A stretch of 64,000 nt of DNA from Sycon ciliatum (taxonomy: Eukaryota > Porifera > Calcarea > Leucosolenida > Sycettidae): contig NC_088646.1 in assembly GCF_964019385.1 (NCBI RefSeq), positions 8,387,171-8,451,170 on the forward strand. Reading direction: 5' to 3'. Shown here piece by piece: positions 22,905-35,300 of the stretch. Position 1 is the stretch's first letter. Each line of letters starts with the position of its first letter. The position numbers and the translations under genes are program-made. Under the pieces are notes generated by a model that was not told where the DNA came from, did not search any database, and saw only the letters and a list, made by a program, of their open reading frames with translations.

Positions 22905-23270
22905 GATTTACTGCCCGAGTACGAGCGAGTATAAGGGCAATACCGGCTGATACATGACCGAACGGCTTCAGCCGTGAGGTCATGTATCAAGCCGGTATTG
23001 CCCGTATACGTTACTGTAAGACATGTATATATAACGAGGAAGCAAATCTAACGTTTTAACTTTTAACGGATGGCATTTCTTCGTTATAATAAGATCCGTT
23101 GAGGCCGTACTGCTTCATATATGCTGTGTGTGGATATGACAGAATACTGCAAGATCGTTAACATATCTTCTCGTTAACCTATGAATTTTGGACAATCGTT
23201 AAATTTGCGACTCGTTATAATAACATGTCTTACAGTATATACGGGTGAGTACGAAGTGCAGTAAATCATT
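22905..23270. repeat. Hairpin interrupted by a MITE
   Basis: GGGCAATACCGGCTGATACA (about 22938) pairs with its near-complement ending near 23005, around a loop with its own small hairpin (ACGGCTTCAGCCGT). The outer arms (GATTTACTGC and GAGTAC sequences near 22905 and 23240-23265) are separated by the element at 23014-23235, which therefore inserted later. Confidence 0.75.
23014..23235. mobile_element. 222-bp TA-flanked MITE, CTGTAAGACATG ends
   Basis: The ends CTGTAAGACATGTATATATA and its near-complement are flanked by TA on both sides. AACGAG and CGTTA motifs recur inside. The element at 27332-27551 has the same architecture and size. Confidence 0.85.
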
Positions 23271-23486
23271 GCATGCTTCACACCGGTGTTTTATATAGAG
23301 TACAGTTCAGCATTGCAAGTCCTTTTCTTGCACCTCTTCGACCTGGATCCTGCCAGACTTGGAGTTCGTTGAGAAATGTACGTCGTTTGAGGCTTTCAGG
23401 ACTTATTAATTTTTTGTATTTCTTCACCATTACTTTTCTTATGGTGTGAGCCAAAGTCGCAAGTTGACCAACACTGTGCATACATG

Positions 23487-23802
23487 TACCGTAAAGTACC
23501 GCAAGAGTGCCCCACCTTGATTTACAGCCAGGGAAAGGAAAATCGTATGGCAGAGTGCAACTAAGAGGTTGTATAGTGTCACATTGGTGTAAGAACCTTA
23601 CCTTTTTTTTAAAGGTCACTCTTAGCAAGTTTCTGTGTGGAGCTCGCATCTGCTCGAAGGTAACTTGAGTAGACTGCACAATGTGCATTGTGTGTACAAA
23701 GTACGCGTCGTTTGACCTACAGACGGGACATGTCGCCACCACCTCCACAATACGACCACGAAGGGACCCGATGGTGGGGCGCTGTCGCGATACTTTGCGG
23801 TA
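23487..23802. mobile_element. TIR element, TACCGTAAAGTACCG family, copy 2
   Basis: 316 bp, with ends TACCGTAAAGTACCGCAAGA and its diverged complement. Its reverse complement aligns along most of its length with 1474-1790 (for example CTGTCTGTAGGTCA and ATGCGAGCTCCAC blocks). Confidence 0.85.
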
Positions 23803-23936
23803 CGATACACATGTACCCGATTTTTGTCACCCAGCGAGCTGCATTCATTTTTGGAGGGTGGGGAGGGGGTCCTGATATTCTGCAGCAGAATTCACGGGGG
23901 GGGGGGGGGGGGGTAATACCAAGAGTACACAAGCTA

Positions 23937-24527
23937 TTAGGCCATCATTTTTTGTATCTATGTTTCGCGTCGTCCACACGCATACGTTTTGCCTTTTTCG
24001 GAAAAAAATAAAAAAATCGAACATGCACGCTACAGTGAGTGTACGATTGTGCGAATCTCAATCATCAGTGTCGACTGGTTGCATACGGCGAAGCTGGGAT
24101 TCAGAAATGGCCTCGAGGCCAGCGTTGGTAAATCGTTTGTTTGGCATCTGCGAGCAGTATTCTATGAGCGTACACCAGACCGCATCGCTCGCCTCAAGCT
24201 GAGAGGATGCGTCGCTCCGGACCTCTTTGCACCGCTGCTGAAGTCTGAGTACAATAATCCAGCGAAGCATGGGCACCAATGGTTGCCTCCTCTGTCCAAA
24301 GTGAATATTTACTCACGCTTATAACCCAGATGTTGTGCTTGGATGTAGGATTTTTCTTTCGAATGCACACCATGCACAAGGTATTGTGCTATGTACAGTG
24401 CTATACCTGATGAGTGATGAGCCTTTTTTTTATTATTTTGCAATTTTGCAATTTTTTTTCACCTCTCGCATATGATTCTGGAAGTTGAACTGACGCGAAA
24501 CATAGATATAAAAAAATGATGGCCTTA
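23937..24527 (+). mobile_element. Element with GTTTCGCGTC ends, copy 2
   Basis: About 590 bp. The left end GGCCATCATTTTTTGTATCT runs into ATGTTTCGCGTC, and the right end is its complement. Nearly the whole length matches 35874-36488. No intact coding frame is shared between copies, so it looks non-autonomous. Confidence 0.85.
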
Positions 24528-26043
24528 GCTCTTGATAAAAACCAATCCAAGGGTCCAGCACCAAATCTTCGTATCACTATTAGCAGCTCAGACTAGTGCT
24601 GAAACGATAGTGGATTTTCACCTACCGATTATAGTCGTTAGCAAATATTGTCAGAATTTTGTGCGAAATTGCTCGCTACCCTTTCACTGATGCAGATTTT
24701 TTGGTATTATGAATATGAAGACATAGCTTGTGGAAACCAAGTTTCTGCCGGGAGTATGCATTGCAGTTTTGAACCATACCCCTGGCAGAACCTGATTCAA
24801 ACTTCGCAAAAAAAGACGGGGTGGGGGTCAGCAGTCTCCGGTTCTCGCTGATCCTGTTTCGAAGGAATAATAATAGACAGTTGATGCCAACTTCATTCGT
24901 CGCTCACAATCCTCTTTGTCACCAAGGAGTGACCCGAGCTGGCAAGAGGATCGCCAAGTGTCATTATCATGGGTTAGGTGAATCCACTCTGTTTTCTCTG
25001 TTATGTGTTCAGGGTTAGCGACCAGCTACTGAATATGTCCTTGATGACTGGAAGAGAATTGGGCAACCGCCGTTTCTCGGTGCTATAACGTAATGATTAG
25101 TTGATCGTTAAATTATCGATCGATTACCGAGTAATTGATATACCGGTAATCATTTCAGCCCTAGCCCAGACTGATGATGACATACATGCAACCCTGCCCC
25201 AAGGCCAAGGGTAGCATCCAGAGTACATAACCCTCCTGGTAAGAAGAGTGGCCATCCCTGCAGATCAGGATTGAGCAGGCAATACTCACATCGTTTCACT
25301 TTCTTTCTGATGCAGGGAGCTAATCTGTTCGTAAGAGTCCCAACAGAATCCATCGCTGCACCAGGTGCTAGCAGGGTTTGAGTAAGTCTGCTTGGCGTAA
25401 GCTACATTTTAGTAGGAGTACAGACGTTCAAGTCAGCGGCTACACACCTACAGACCAAGACTGGCAGGCCGTACTTCTCATGATCTCATGAGTTGATACA
25501 CTCAAGTAATACCAGTGACATCCAGACAGAGTGACTCTGGTACAGAATAAGAATGATATAATTATGATATCGGGGCTTGAGCCCCCACGTCGAACACCAA
25601 TGGAGTGACTTCCGGGAAGGTGTACAAGACGTTGCATTCACAAGACAGTAGTACCACGAGATGGAGAAGAAAGGCCGAAGTCGACGATGACGATAACAAC
25701 AACAACAATAACAATCAAAGCATTAAACACTCAGTGTATTTTACATGCATATGGTGACACACAGCGCCCTCACATTACATGTATCCATTGTAAAAGTGAT
25801 AATAGTCACAAGCATGGATGATATTCAAAAGAGCTACTTCTCAAGTTCTACCAAATTCATTTATTGATAGAATACCACCAGAAACAGCACAGGAGTGTTT
25901 TGTTTAAAAAAAATTGGTACGAAGGTGTTATTAAAAAAGTACTCCGGTGCGTGGTACCAGCCACACACAAAAACAGGCAAGTTCAACATGATCAAAATTA
26001 CCATAAAACAGTCGTTACAACCTCTTGACCTCTTCAGGTCACT
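24528..26043. other. Intergenic, between P4-ATPase 5' side and dioxygenase 3' end
   Basis: No gene recognised. It includes a short (CAA)n run near 25695 and the dioxygenase 3' UTR up to about 25840. Confidence 0.4.
25860..25865 (-). terminator. Polyadenylation signal AATAAA (minus strand)
   Basis: TTTATT on the plus strand reads AATAAA about 180 bases downstream of the dioxygenase stop codon, a plausible distance for its 3' end. Confidence 0.5.
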
Positions 26044-26264
26044 TTACGTATTCTTCAAGCCATTGACAACGATCTGTGCCTTTGACAAGCTTGTCTGTTT
26101 TACAACTTCTTCCGTTAGAGACTTTGACTCCTCCACAGCCTTTGCAGCAACTTCTGATCGATCGTTCCATTCGTGCGAGCCTTGGAATGGAAAGCTATAG
26201 GTGGCATTGTATGCAGGCCATGAGCGATAGATGTTCACTCCAGGAATTGCTAAGAGAGGGAGAG

Positions 26265-26319
<55 letters not shown>

Positions 26320-29300
26320 GAATACACTAAAGAAGAAAAGGATACAGGGGAACCACTATAAGTATTCCCGTATTTTCCGCAGTACAAACGGAAACTTTCA
26401 GTGGAGATATATTTTCGGTAACTTCGGTACAGGTATTTTTTTACTTAAAATAAAGCGCAACCTAAAAATCCACCATGCTATGCCACACAGTGTGCAAAAT
26501 GCATTTTTGAATCTGGAAAACTGGTTTACCGAAATTTTCGTGCTACCAAACCGTTGATTTTGGGAAATACCGAAAATATTACACCACAGAAAACTCCCGG
26601 TTTTACAGTATAAGCCGCACTTTAAACACAGGGTAGATGTCTGCATTTCGTGACAAATCTGTGTGCGGCTTATACTGCGGAAAATACGGTAGTGCCTCGA
26701 GAATACTACACAAAATGACACTACAGTCTACCCTCAACAAGTGACGTCGCACAATCAGTTTTGGGACAAAACTGCGCAACTTCTTGCGAGAGTGTCACTT
26801 ACGAAGACAGTGCACCGTGCGCAGACACACACAGGTACAGTACATTGTGTCCTACTTGCAAAAGCACATGATCCATGGTGAGGAGACTGAAATGCGTACT
26901 CAGACAAGACACTTTAAATCAGCATACAGTCGACTCACCATTGCCACGGAGTAACCAGTTCATTGGGACAATCGGGTCATCCGGTGATGCAACAACAGAT
27001 GTACTTGTTGGAATGTAGCGAATGGTGAGGCCACAGCGCCTCTTGTCTGATGTATTAGCTTCAGAACCATGTATAATATTTGGATGATGGATTTCCACAT
27101 CACCCTGCAGCACAGAATAGCATCATCCAGAGGTTTTTTCAAGGTTACTACAATCACACTCCACGAGCAGGCAATGAAAAAAAGACCCTAGCTTAGAGTG
27201 CATTCACACAGTAGGTAAACTACCGTAAATGTCCGTAAATAACAGTTATAACTGACAATTCGATAGTCAACAAATAATTATAGGTACTAGTAATCGATAA
27301 TCAAAAATTCAGTGATCGTTCACCCATAATACTGTAAAAGCCATTATATATAACGAAGTGCTAACTCTAACGAGTTAACGAGGAGAAATCTGTCGTTAAA
27401 ATAGAAATTGTTATACAGAAATCGATACATATACTGTCCTATTGAGCGTTCAGAATGAGTGAGAATCGTTACCTTTGTTACACGTAAACCAGTCAATTTT
27501 GGGAAATCGTTATAATTATATGCGCCAGAGTTAGAATAATGGCTTTTACAGTAGTTACAATGTTAAAGTATCTCTGGTAATTAATTCCATGCGACCACAT
27601 GTACCTGCCACATACAATATGTTAGGCAGGAACACATACGGTGGTGGCAGCTGAAGTCCGACCCCAACTCGGTGCACTCACATTGCAAAGACGCAGCACG
27701 CGCTTGTAACGATACGAAATAGAGAGCACTAGAATCGGTGCTGCACTTGAGCACGAACACCAGGGGTCGGATTTCAGTTGCCAGCACTGCACATGAAGGG
27801 TGAAAGTGGCTTGTATCAGTGTTTTGACCGTGATGAAACCATACACTGCTACTGTAGAGGTTATACAAATGACGTCACCATGGTGGGCCAGCGGATTCGC
27901 TTATGGGAGCTAAGCATGCAACGCGAGTCGGAGGTTTCACTTGAGCTAGTGCGCGTCGCGGCTTTGCACCTCCATACAAAGCATCTGCATCTCAATTGAT
28001 GATGTCATCACAGAACCTCTTGAACAAAATAGGCAATTATCCATTGGAAGTGTTGAATGAAGTCACAAACCTAGTGTAAGTAGGGGCGAGTAAGGTAAAT
28101 GTATGCAAGTAGTACACAACACAAATCACAGTCAGGAATTTTTCCGAATTTACCAATCTTCAGTGTGCCATACAGAAAGTTGACCACAGGCCGCAAAACC
28201 CTATACCGAGGCTCCATGCGCACCCAGAGCCAAACCTTACCGGCTGCAATTCAATGTCAACAACATCCTCCTCACGAATGTCTACATCCGTATAAGATGA
28301 GAGAACATTGTCACCACCAGCACGGGATAGTTCCTGTACAATTTTTTTCGGAAAGAACAAGAAGGGAAGATATCAACAGTGCACTAGTGTCCGATACAAC
28401 AGGAGAGCAACAAATTATACAATAAGATTATGCCGATGAAAGTAAAGTGAGCACACTCATACCAGTGTGATGACGATTTCTGATGATTATCACATGAAAA
28501 CGATGTTCGAATCTTAAAATATTGTTCAATTGTTCAAGTGGTATAAAGTGCGCTCACTTTCCTTTCATCGATATTAGGTTTCTTGTCTCCATGCAGACTT
28601 TTAAAAGATTAGGCACGGGTATTTAAGTGGTAGGGATTTCATTTATATTAATCTCACAAATTTTGTCAGATTATTATTTTTAAAGCAAATAGATGCCTAG
28701 AAAAGATGATAGATAAAACGCAAAGAATGCAATTATACATGTATGGACTTGGAAGTATGCATCAAGAAAGTCGTGACAACGAAACACATACTATATTTGG
28801 GGTTGTGCCGATGAAAGATATACATAATTCACCACAACATACAGCCATATCTGTAGTACATGCATGTTACCTTGAGTGCCTGTCGATGTGATCCACGCAC
28901 GACTCGCAAGCAGCCATTTTCACGGCTGGAATGATCAACAGCCAGCCACAGTGACACCACCTTCATTGGCTTCAGTGGCCAATAGGCACCATCCTGAGGC
29001 CGGAATTGTCAGAATGCAAGCAACAGAATTACACTCTCACAATAAAACTGCACAGCATGCGAATGAGTAGGATTGACCTGCTTGCGGCGAAAAGCAAAGA
29101 TACAAATTGTTGCATGTCAAACTACCAAGCCAACCATATCTCTGGGTAGGCTGGCCCTAGAACATGAAATCACGTAGGATCGTTGCTTTAGCATTCACTG
29201 CATGCCAATGCAGAAAGCCTGCGTCTGCATTGGTTAGCGACAGAGCAGCTGAATGCGCAATGTGATGGATGCACTAGTACATAGGCAAAACACAACACAA

Positions 29301-32300
29301 GTTGACAATAACGGGAAACTTAATTTGGCCAATCATGAGACGGGTGCCCTGCAACTCCGAGTTACAGCCAAAATAATTACCGTACGAGGTGAATAGCAAT
29401 TTCTGGACATGAAAATAAAATAGAGTCCCACTAGCTGTGTGTTTTACATTTTTCATATCTTTTTGTATCTATTGTATGGCCTAATCCTTCATCTTTCCAA
29501 ATATGTGACAATTGCTCATGCTGTGATCCCAGAGACTTTATAGCAGGATGTTTTCGACAGGCCAATTTTTTGGCCTAAATTTCAGTGTATGGAATTCTGG
29601 ACATGAAAGTAAAATAGCGTCAATAGGCATCCTATACTGCACCATTTTTGTTATTTTTTCGATTGATATACTGCAGTTGGCCTCTTCACACTTCCAGCCA
29701 ACAAGTCCAAGACTATACAGCGTCTGAAGTGGAGTGCACATGGGGAAGCCAACGATTCGTCCATTACTTCTTATTTTACTCAAAATTCAAAATTCTCATG
29801 CGACATAGTACCACAAAACTCGTTGAAATGCCTCCCAAGAAAAGGATATCAACAAGGCACCGACACGAGGAGAAACTACAACAGCCCAGCTGTCAACTAC
29901 AACAAGAAAACACTTCATCCACCTGACTGACTTGACTCTACACGCGACGAAAAATTATTTTACTCGAAATGTCCAGAAATGTACAATGTCCAGAAATAGC
30001 AATTCACCTCGTACTCACTCGATTAGAAGCCGGGGGCTTCTATTTTTTCAGTACCAATTTCGAGGAGACTTCTATTCGAGAGGGGCTTTTATTGTTTCAT
30101 TCCATACCAGTATTCCAATCGATTCTGTAAAACTTTCATATTCACAGCAACTCGGCCCCGAGTTAGTTTGCAAACACTACATCGACCAGGACTTGTACCA
30201 ATACTCAATAGGAACATGCACGAGATGTTTTTTGCAAACTTGACCTTCATACATGGCACTACCTGGTCAACCCATGCTTTGCGAATAGTAGTCCGGGCTT
30301 CTAGCCGAGAGGGGCTTGTATTTTTTCAAACAGTCCTTGTAGGGGGGCTATTATTCAAGAGGGGAATCAAGTGAGTACGGTATGTTTCCTGCCGTTGTCA
30401 ACTTGTGTTGCAAGCTTTACTTTGTATGTTCAATACTCTCAAAAGTCAAGGGCACCCATGCCGTGCACAGTTAAACTCATATCTATGCACATCCTCCACA
30501 TGCACAGTCCACTGGCACACGCAACACCTACATTTCCTGCATTTTGCTACCCAATTGAAGGGTAGCATCTCAGGATTCCCAAGTCCTGATCAGAGAGCGT
30601 ACACACTTTGACGTACACTGGCACCGATTCATTTTAAGATCAGATAAATACCAAATTCAAGAAAGGGATTATTAGATCATATTGGATTATTGGATCATTG
30701 GCTCTCCATCCGAGTCTATCAAGAAAGGGAAGCGAAATGTACTAGTAAACATGTTGAAACGCAGGTACCGGAACATGATGATACTTGGAACATTCTAAAT
30801 GTGATAGGATAACATACATGGCAGCAAACAGCCCAGACACTCACCTGATGCCACAGAACCTCCTGGCCTGAGCGAGGCATTTTGCAGAAATAGTGCGAGG
30901 CAAACAATGCAATACTTTCCCCGACAAACTCAGCAGCCAGTCGTAGTAACGCCGGGTCACTGACGATTCGCAGCCAAAAGGCATCTGCAAATAAAGATCG
31001 AAGTAAACAAAAAGATTGACATGAGATCCTGATCATTGCATACTATGGATACTAGGAGTGGGTGGATACATGCCGGTATACAGTCATAATGTACTTCCCC
31101 CGACAAGGTACATCCGGCCATGGTATAGAGTCTGGCGTTGAGAAGTTTATTTCCATTGCCACTAGGTTCAGCGTCAATTCCTGTGTGCTGTCTTGCTTAG
31201 TACACAAAGGACGAAACAGTACCGTCTTTGAGTGTATTCTGTAGAAAGTGCAAGTAGTTTATCAAGAAGTTCGGCAAATCATGAAATTGTGACTGTGAAT
31301 AGCTGCTGGAAACTGAAAAAATCTGCATCGTACCAGGTGACATTGGACGACCCCCCTTTCAGTCTCTTTCTCTATGGCTGATTGGTCATATCTCAACATC
31401 TTTGGTAACTATATTCTACTCCTGGTAAGTTGTTTTTTCTGCCCTACATCGCAAGGAGCATTTTTTTCTGCTATGTTGCTGCTGCCATAACACTGCCTAC
31501 GTGATCTGCGATCAGCACGCGGCAACCTTCCTCAAATGCCTACTTCAAAAAGTATCTTGAAGAGTAATATCAAAGACTCCTTCTTCCTCCAAAGCTTCGC
31601 AAGGCGAGCGTGTGGGGCTGAGTGGATATTTGGATCAACACTATTGGTTGATGGCCTGATTGGGTTATCACTATATGGCGACTGTATTATATTGTTGCCA
31701 TGAGATTGGCATTGCATACCGTATTTTCCCCAATAAATGTACAGTACTTTTATATTTTCAAAGGTGGTCAGACCTGTACTACCGTAAAGTACCGTTGATC
31801 CGCCCCCTCTCTAATTCCCGCCCCCTGTCGATTTTCTCCTTGTGAAGCGACTTCGGCGTATACAACGAAATACGATGTTGAACCGACGCATACACTGCTG
31901 TACACAATACTTGCCAATCCAGGATCAAAATGTGCACAATCCAGCACATTGAGACTGATCCTCTACGTTGTTGTACATCGTACTGCACTTGACAGCCTTG
32001 ATCTAATTCCCGCCCCCTGCCGAAAACCCAGCTGGGAAGCGACATGGCGTGGGGGCGGATCAACGGTACTTTACGGTACTATAGGAGACTACTGTACGCA
32101 TGCAGGGCTGCAGACTGCATGGTGCAGTCCCTTATGCCAAGTGTCGGATTTCACTTGCCACAACTGTAGTACGGTCTTACATGTGTTACATACAACTTTA
32201 TCTGTCCGATGACAAAACTCGTACTCATCACAGTCAAGGTTCAAAAGGTGCTGGCAAAAATGAATGGGGCGGATTGGATACCAATACTCCTTATGTGTAC

Positions 32301-35300
32301 CATGTGTTGTGAACTGTGTGTATCTAGCGTGTGACCTTTCGATGTTTTTGGGATGCATACGGCTCTGTAGTACAAATTAGGTGCAGTGCATTACACCATT
32401 AGACATCCTTAGCAAAAGTACGATAACGCTAACTTTTACGGTACTCACTCCCAGCCGTGACAAAAGACGTTATCGGGTAACGGAAAAACGTTACAGAGCT
32501 CAAAATAACGGGCTGACGTTCGTTATGGTAATTCTGCAAAAAATGCAAAAACCCGCATTGTTTTGTAACTGGCGGGAGATAAAAAGCACGTGCAGATCAA
32601 GATGAGAGTCGAGATTGCTCCCTCTAGGCCTCTTATGACATTTAGCTTTTTTGGCGAGTTTTGCCTTTCAGTTGACAATGTCTGCGTCCTCTGCTTCGTG
32701 CCTTTCACCCTCTATCCCATCTGGGAAACAAAGGACCAGTTCCACGGCACTCCTGAGGAAGAAATTCATCGGCCTCTCCCAGACGTGCTGGAGCTGGAGA
32801 ACCCTTACAGTCTTCGGTGCTGCGTTTAGGAGAGGGTTTCCAAGGACCTGCAAACAGCGAAAATTCATTTTCGCTGTGCTTTTGCTATTCCAGAGTGAAA
32901 GACCTCGCCAAGGTATTCTTTCGGAACGACAGCAAACGAATCCCTGGTTCAAAATTTTGAATTTACCGCACCTGTTTCCACGAAAATTCATATCGCCATG
33001 GTTGTCACGACTACTTCGTCTGAATTATAACGTACATTGTAAAAAGTAAAGTTTGCACGTCTGCGTTACTACCGGCTATACAATTGCGTTGAGAAACACA
33101 ACCAGCTTAGGAAGTTTCGCATGTGCCAGGCCACCACCATGCCTGTGCTAAGGGAAAAGTCAGCTTGAAAGATCCGAAGTACGGAAAGGTTTGCGTTTAC
33201 GTTAGCGTTTTTTTTGCCAAGGATATCTATTGGTAGGGACTTCAATCGAAAAACCAAATTTGTGAGTTTCGCATAAAACGCTAGTTTTTCTAAACCGGGA
33301 AGATGTGAGAAACCTGTGAAAATTTGAACCCAAATTTCCAAGGCAGTCGATTGAAGATTGGAAAACGGGGGAGAAAGTAGTCACAGAAGTAAATGCAAGT
33401 ATGTATGTGAGCCGTGTGGTTTCCGTCCAGCACTGCACTATCTGGTGCATACATGGCGATACAGGATGTGTGCATGCCATGCAGTGTGCACGCATGCCGT
33501 GCGCGCCTGCTTGCATAAGTCACACGTTTTCACCGTCACTGCTTCTACAGTGTGCGCGCAGTTCACTTGATTTTTTTCCTCTACCACCAGGAAATCGCCG
33601 TGGGCTGGTTTCTGTGATCATCTTCCTTCTACTGCGATAAAGCGCGAGCCTCAATGTTCTAGAATCCTCTTGGTTTAGGCTAATTCGAGGCCGCTGAACA
33701 CGAAAATCGGGTGTTCCTGGCGGGGCCAAGTACGGATCTGGTCGAAATTAGTACTTCGAAGTGCGTCCGCGCCAAGCGCGGAGGCATTATTTTTGGAAGC
33801 ATGGCATGTGTGGCACCATTGGAAAGGTAATGACCTCAGCTACCTAAAAATAGCATCGACAAGGCCGAAAAGGCCGCGGCACGGCTGTTGGCTGCACTTG
33901 GATCGCGGCAAATTAGTTTTCTGCACGTGAACCATGAAAAATCAATGCATGCTCATGCATGTTCATGCATAACCAGTCAGCTGGCCTGCTCGCCCACGCA
34001 TTTGACAGGTAACAATTCCATCAAATTTGAGATATCGCTTCGTTCTAAGTCTCAAAACAGTTCTAAAGTCACCAAACCACGCTGGTAATCGATGGCTATT
34101 CAATGTTAACATCTTCAGGAAGACTTCAGCCGTTTCCCGAGAGTTTGGGCATCGTTGCCGTTATTTTTCACGGTGTTCTTCTTCCTCCTGTCTGGAGCTG
34201 CAATTGCATCCTGGAATTATTTGAAAGGTATTTCGTGCGGGCTGTGGGGGGTTCCAACAGGCATAAACTGACATCGCTATAGGATAACTGGTAACTTTCA
34301 CCCTTCAAGGAAGTAGAGCAATGAGAATTTTTTTGTGGCGGTCGTCCAATTTTTGTGGCGGCCGTGGCTGTATTTGTGCACTTCCAAGGCTTTCATTCTG
34401 CCTGATACTACTCTCTACTGTATGGGAATCGTTGTTTAGGCACATGTAGCTGTCTTATTTGGTAGATCTGCTGTTTTCAATCACTTGGGACATTTGTCTA
34501 GCCTATTTGTCTTTCGTTCGTGCCATCTATCAGTTTTGTGGGGTGCCTTGACTTGTATTTGTGAAGTTCTCGAGTAAAGACCCTAATTCTTGACTGGAGT
34601 CACGTCTTGAATTGAATTTGCTGGGCGAGCCCTCGTTCACGCAGTTGTCCTTATCGTAATAGTCAATATCTGCTTGCTGGACGGACTAGCGGCTAGAACA
34701 GGGTGGGATGACCAAATGGTCCAAGTGTGTACTAGTACACGATTATTGTTTCCATCATCGTGAAACAAGCGCTGTGGAATTGCAGTCGTCTGCCTTTGGC
34801 ACTGAGGACATGAGGAGAGTTGATTGTTACTTCTGCTCAGCAATGAAGCGATCACCAGCTCTCTTTGTTCTAATTATTGAGAGGACATACCGGCATCGCA
34901 ATCAAGTAAAGATTAGGCAAACCTCGCCAACCTCCAAAGAGAGTCGAAGATATTTTCTCCAAATGCAAAGACGATCTTTGTGAGTTTGTGACTTGCATTT
35001 TGCGTGCATACATCATGAGCAAGTCACGGACCACAGCACGTGCGCGGTTACCATGCCATCTCGAACCGACGCCATCTTTCTAAGTTGCCGCTTCTTGACA
35101 GCCGTGGCGGGAGAAGATACTCAAAAGAATTATCGGTAAAAATACGAGCATATTCCGCGGAGGCCTACCCATTGGCATTTTGAACAAATTTTTGACCAAA
35201 ACGTCCCACTTACCGTACTCAATTAAAGGATGGTGAAGCTGTTCTGGTGGAAGTTCTGGGAATCTTTGCAACATCCAATCAACGTGTCCTTGTATTTCTC

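Noticed and set aside
32651..33049. A 132-codon plus-strand frame as an exon or nested gene
   Set aside because: No homology, a competing long frame on the other strand, and no clear splice or start context.
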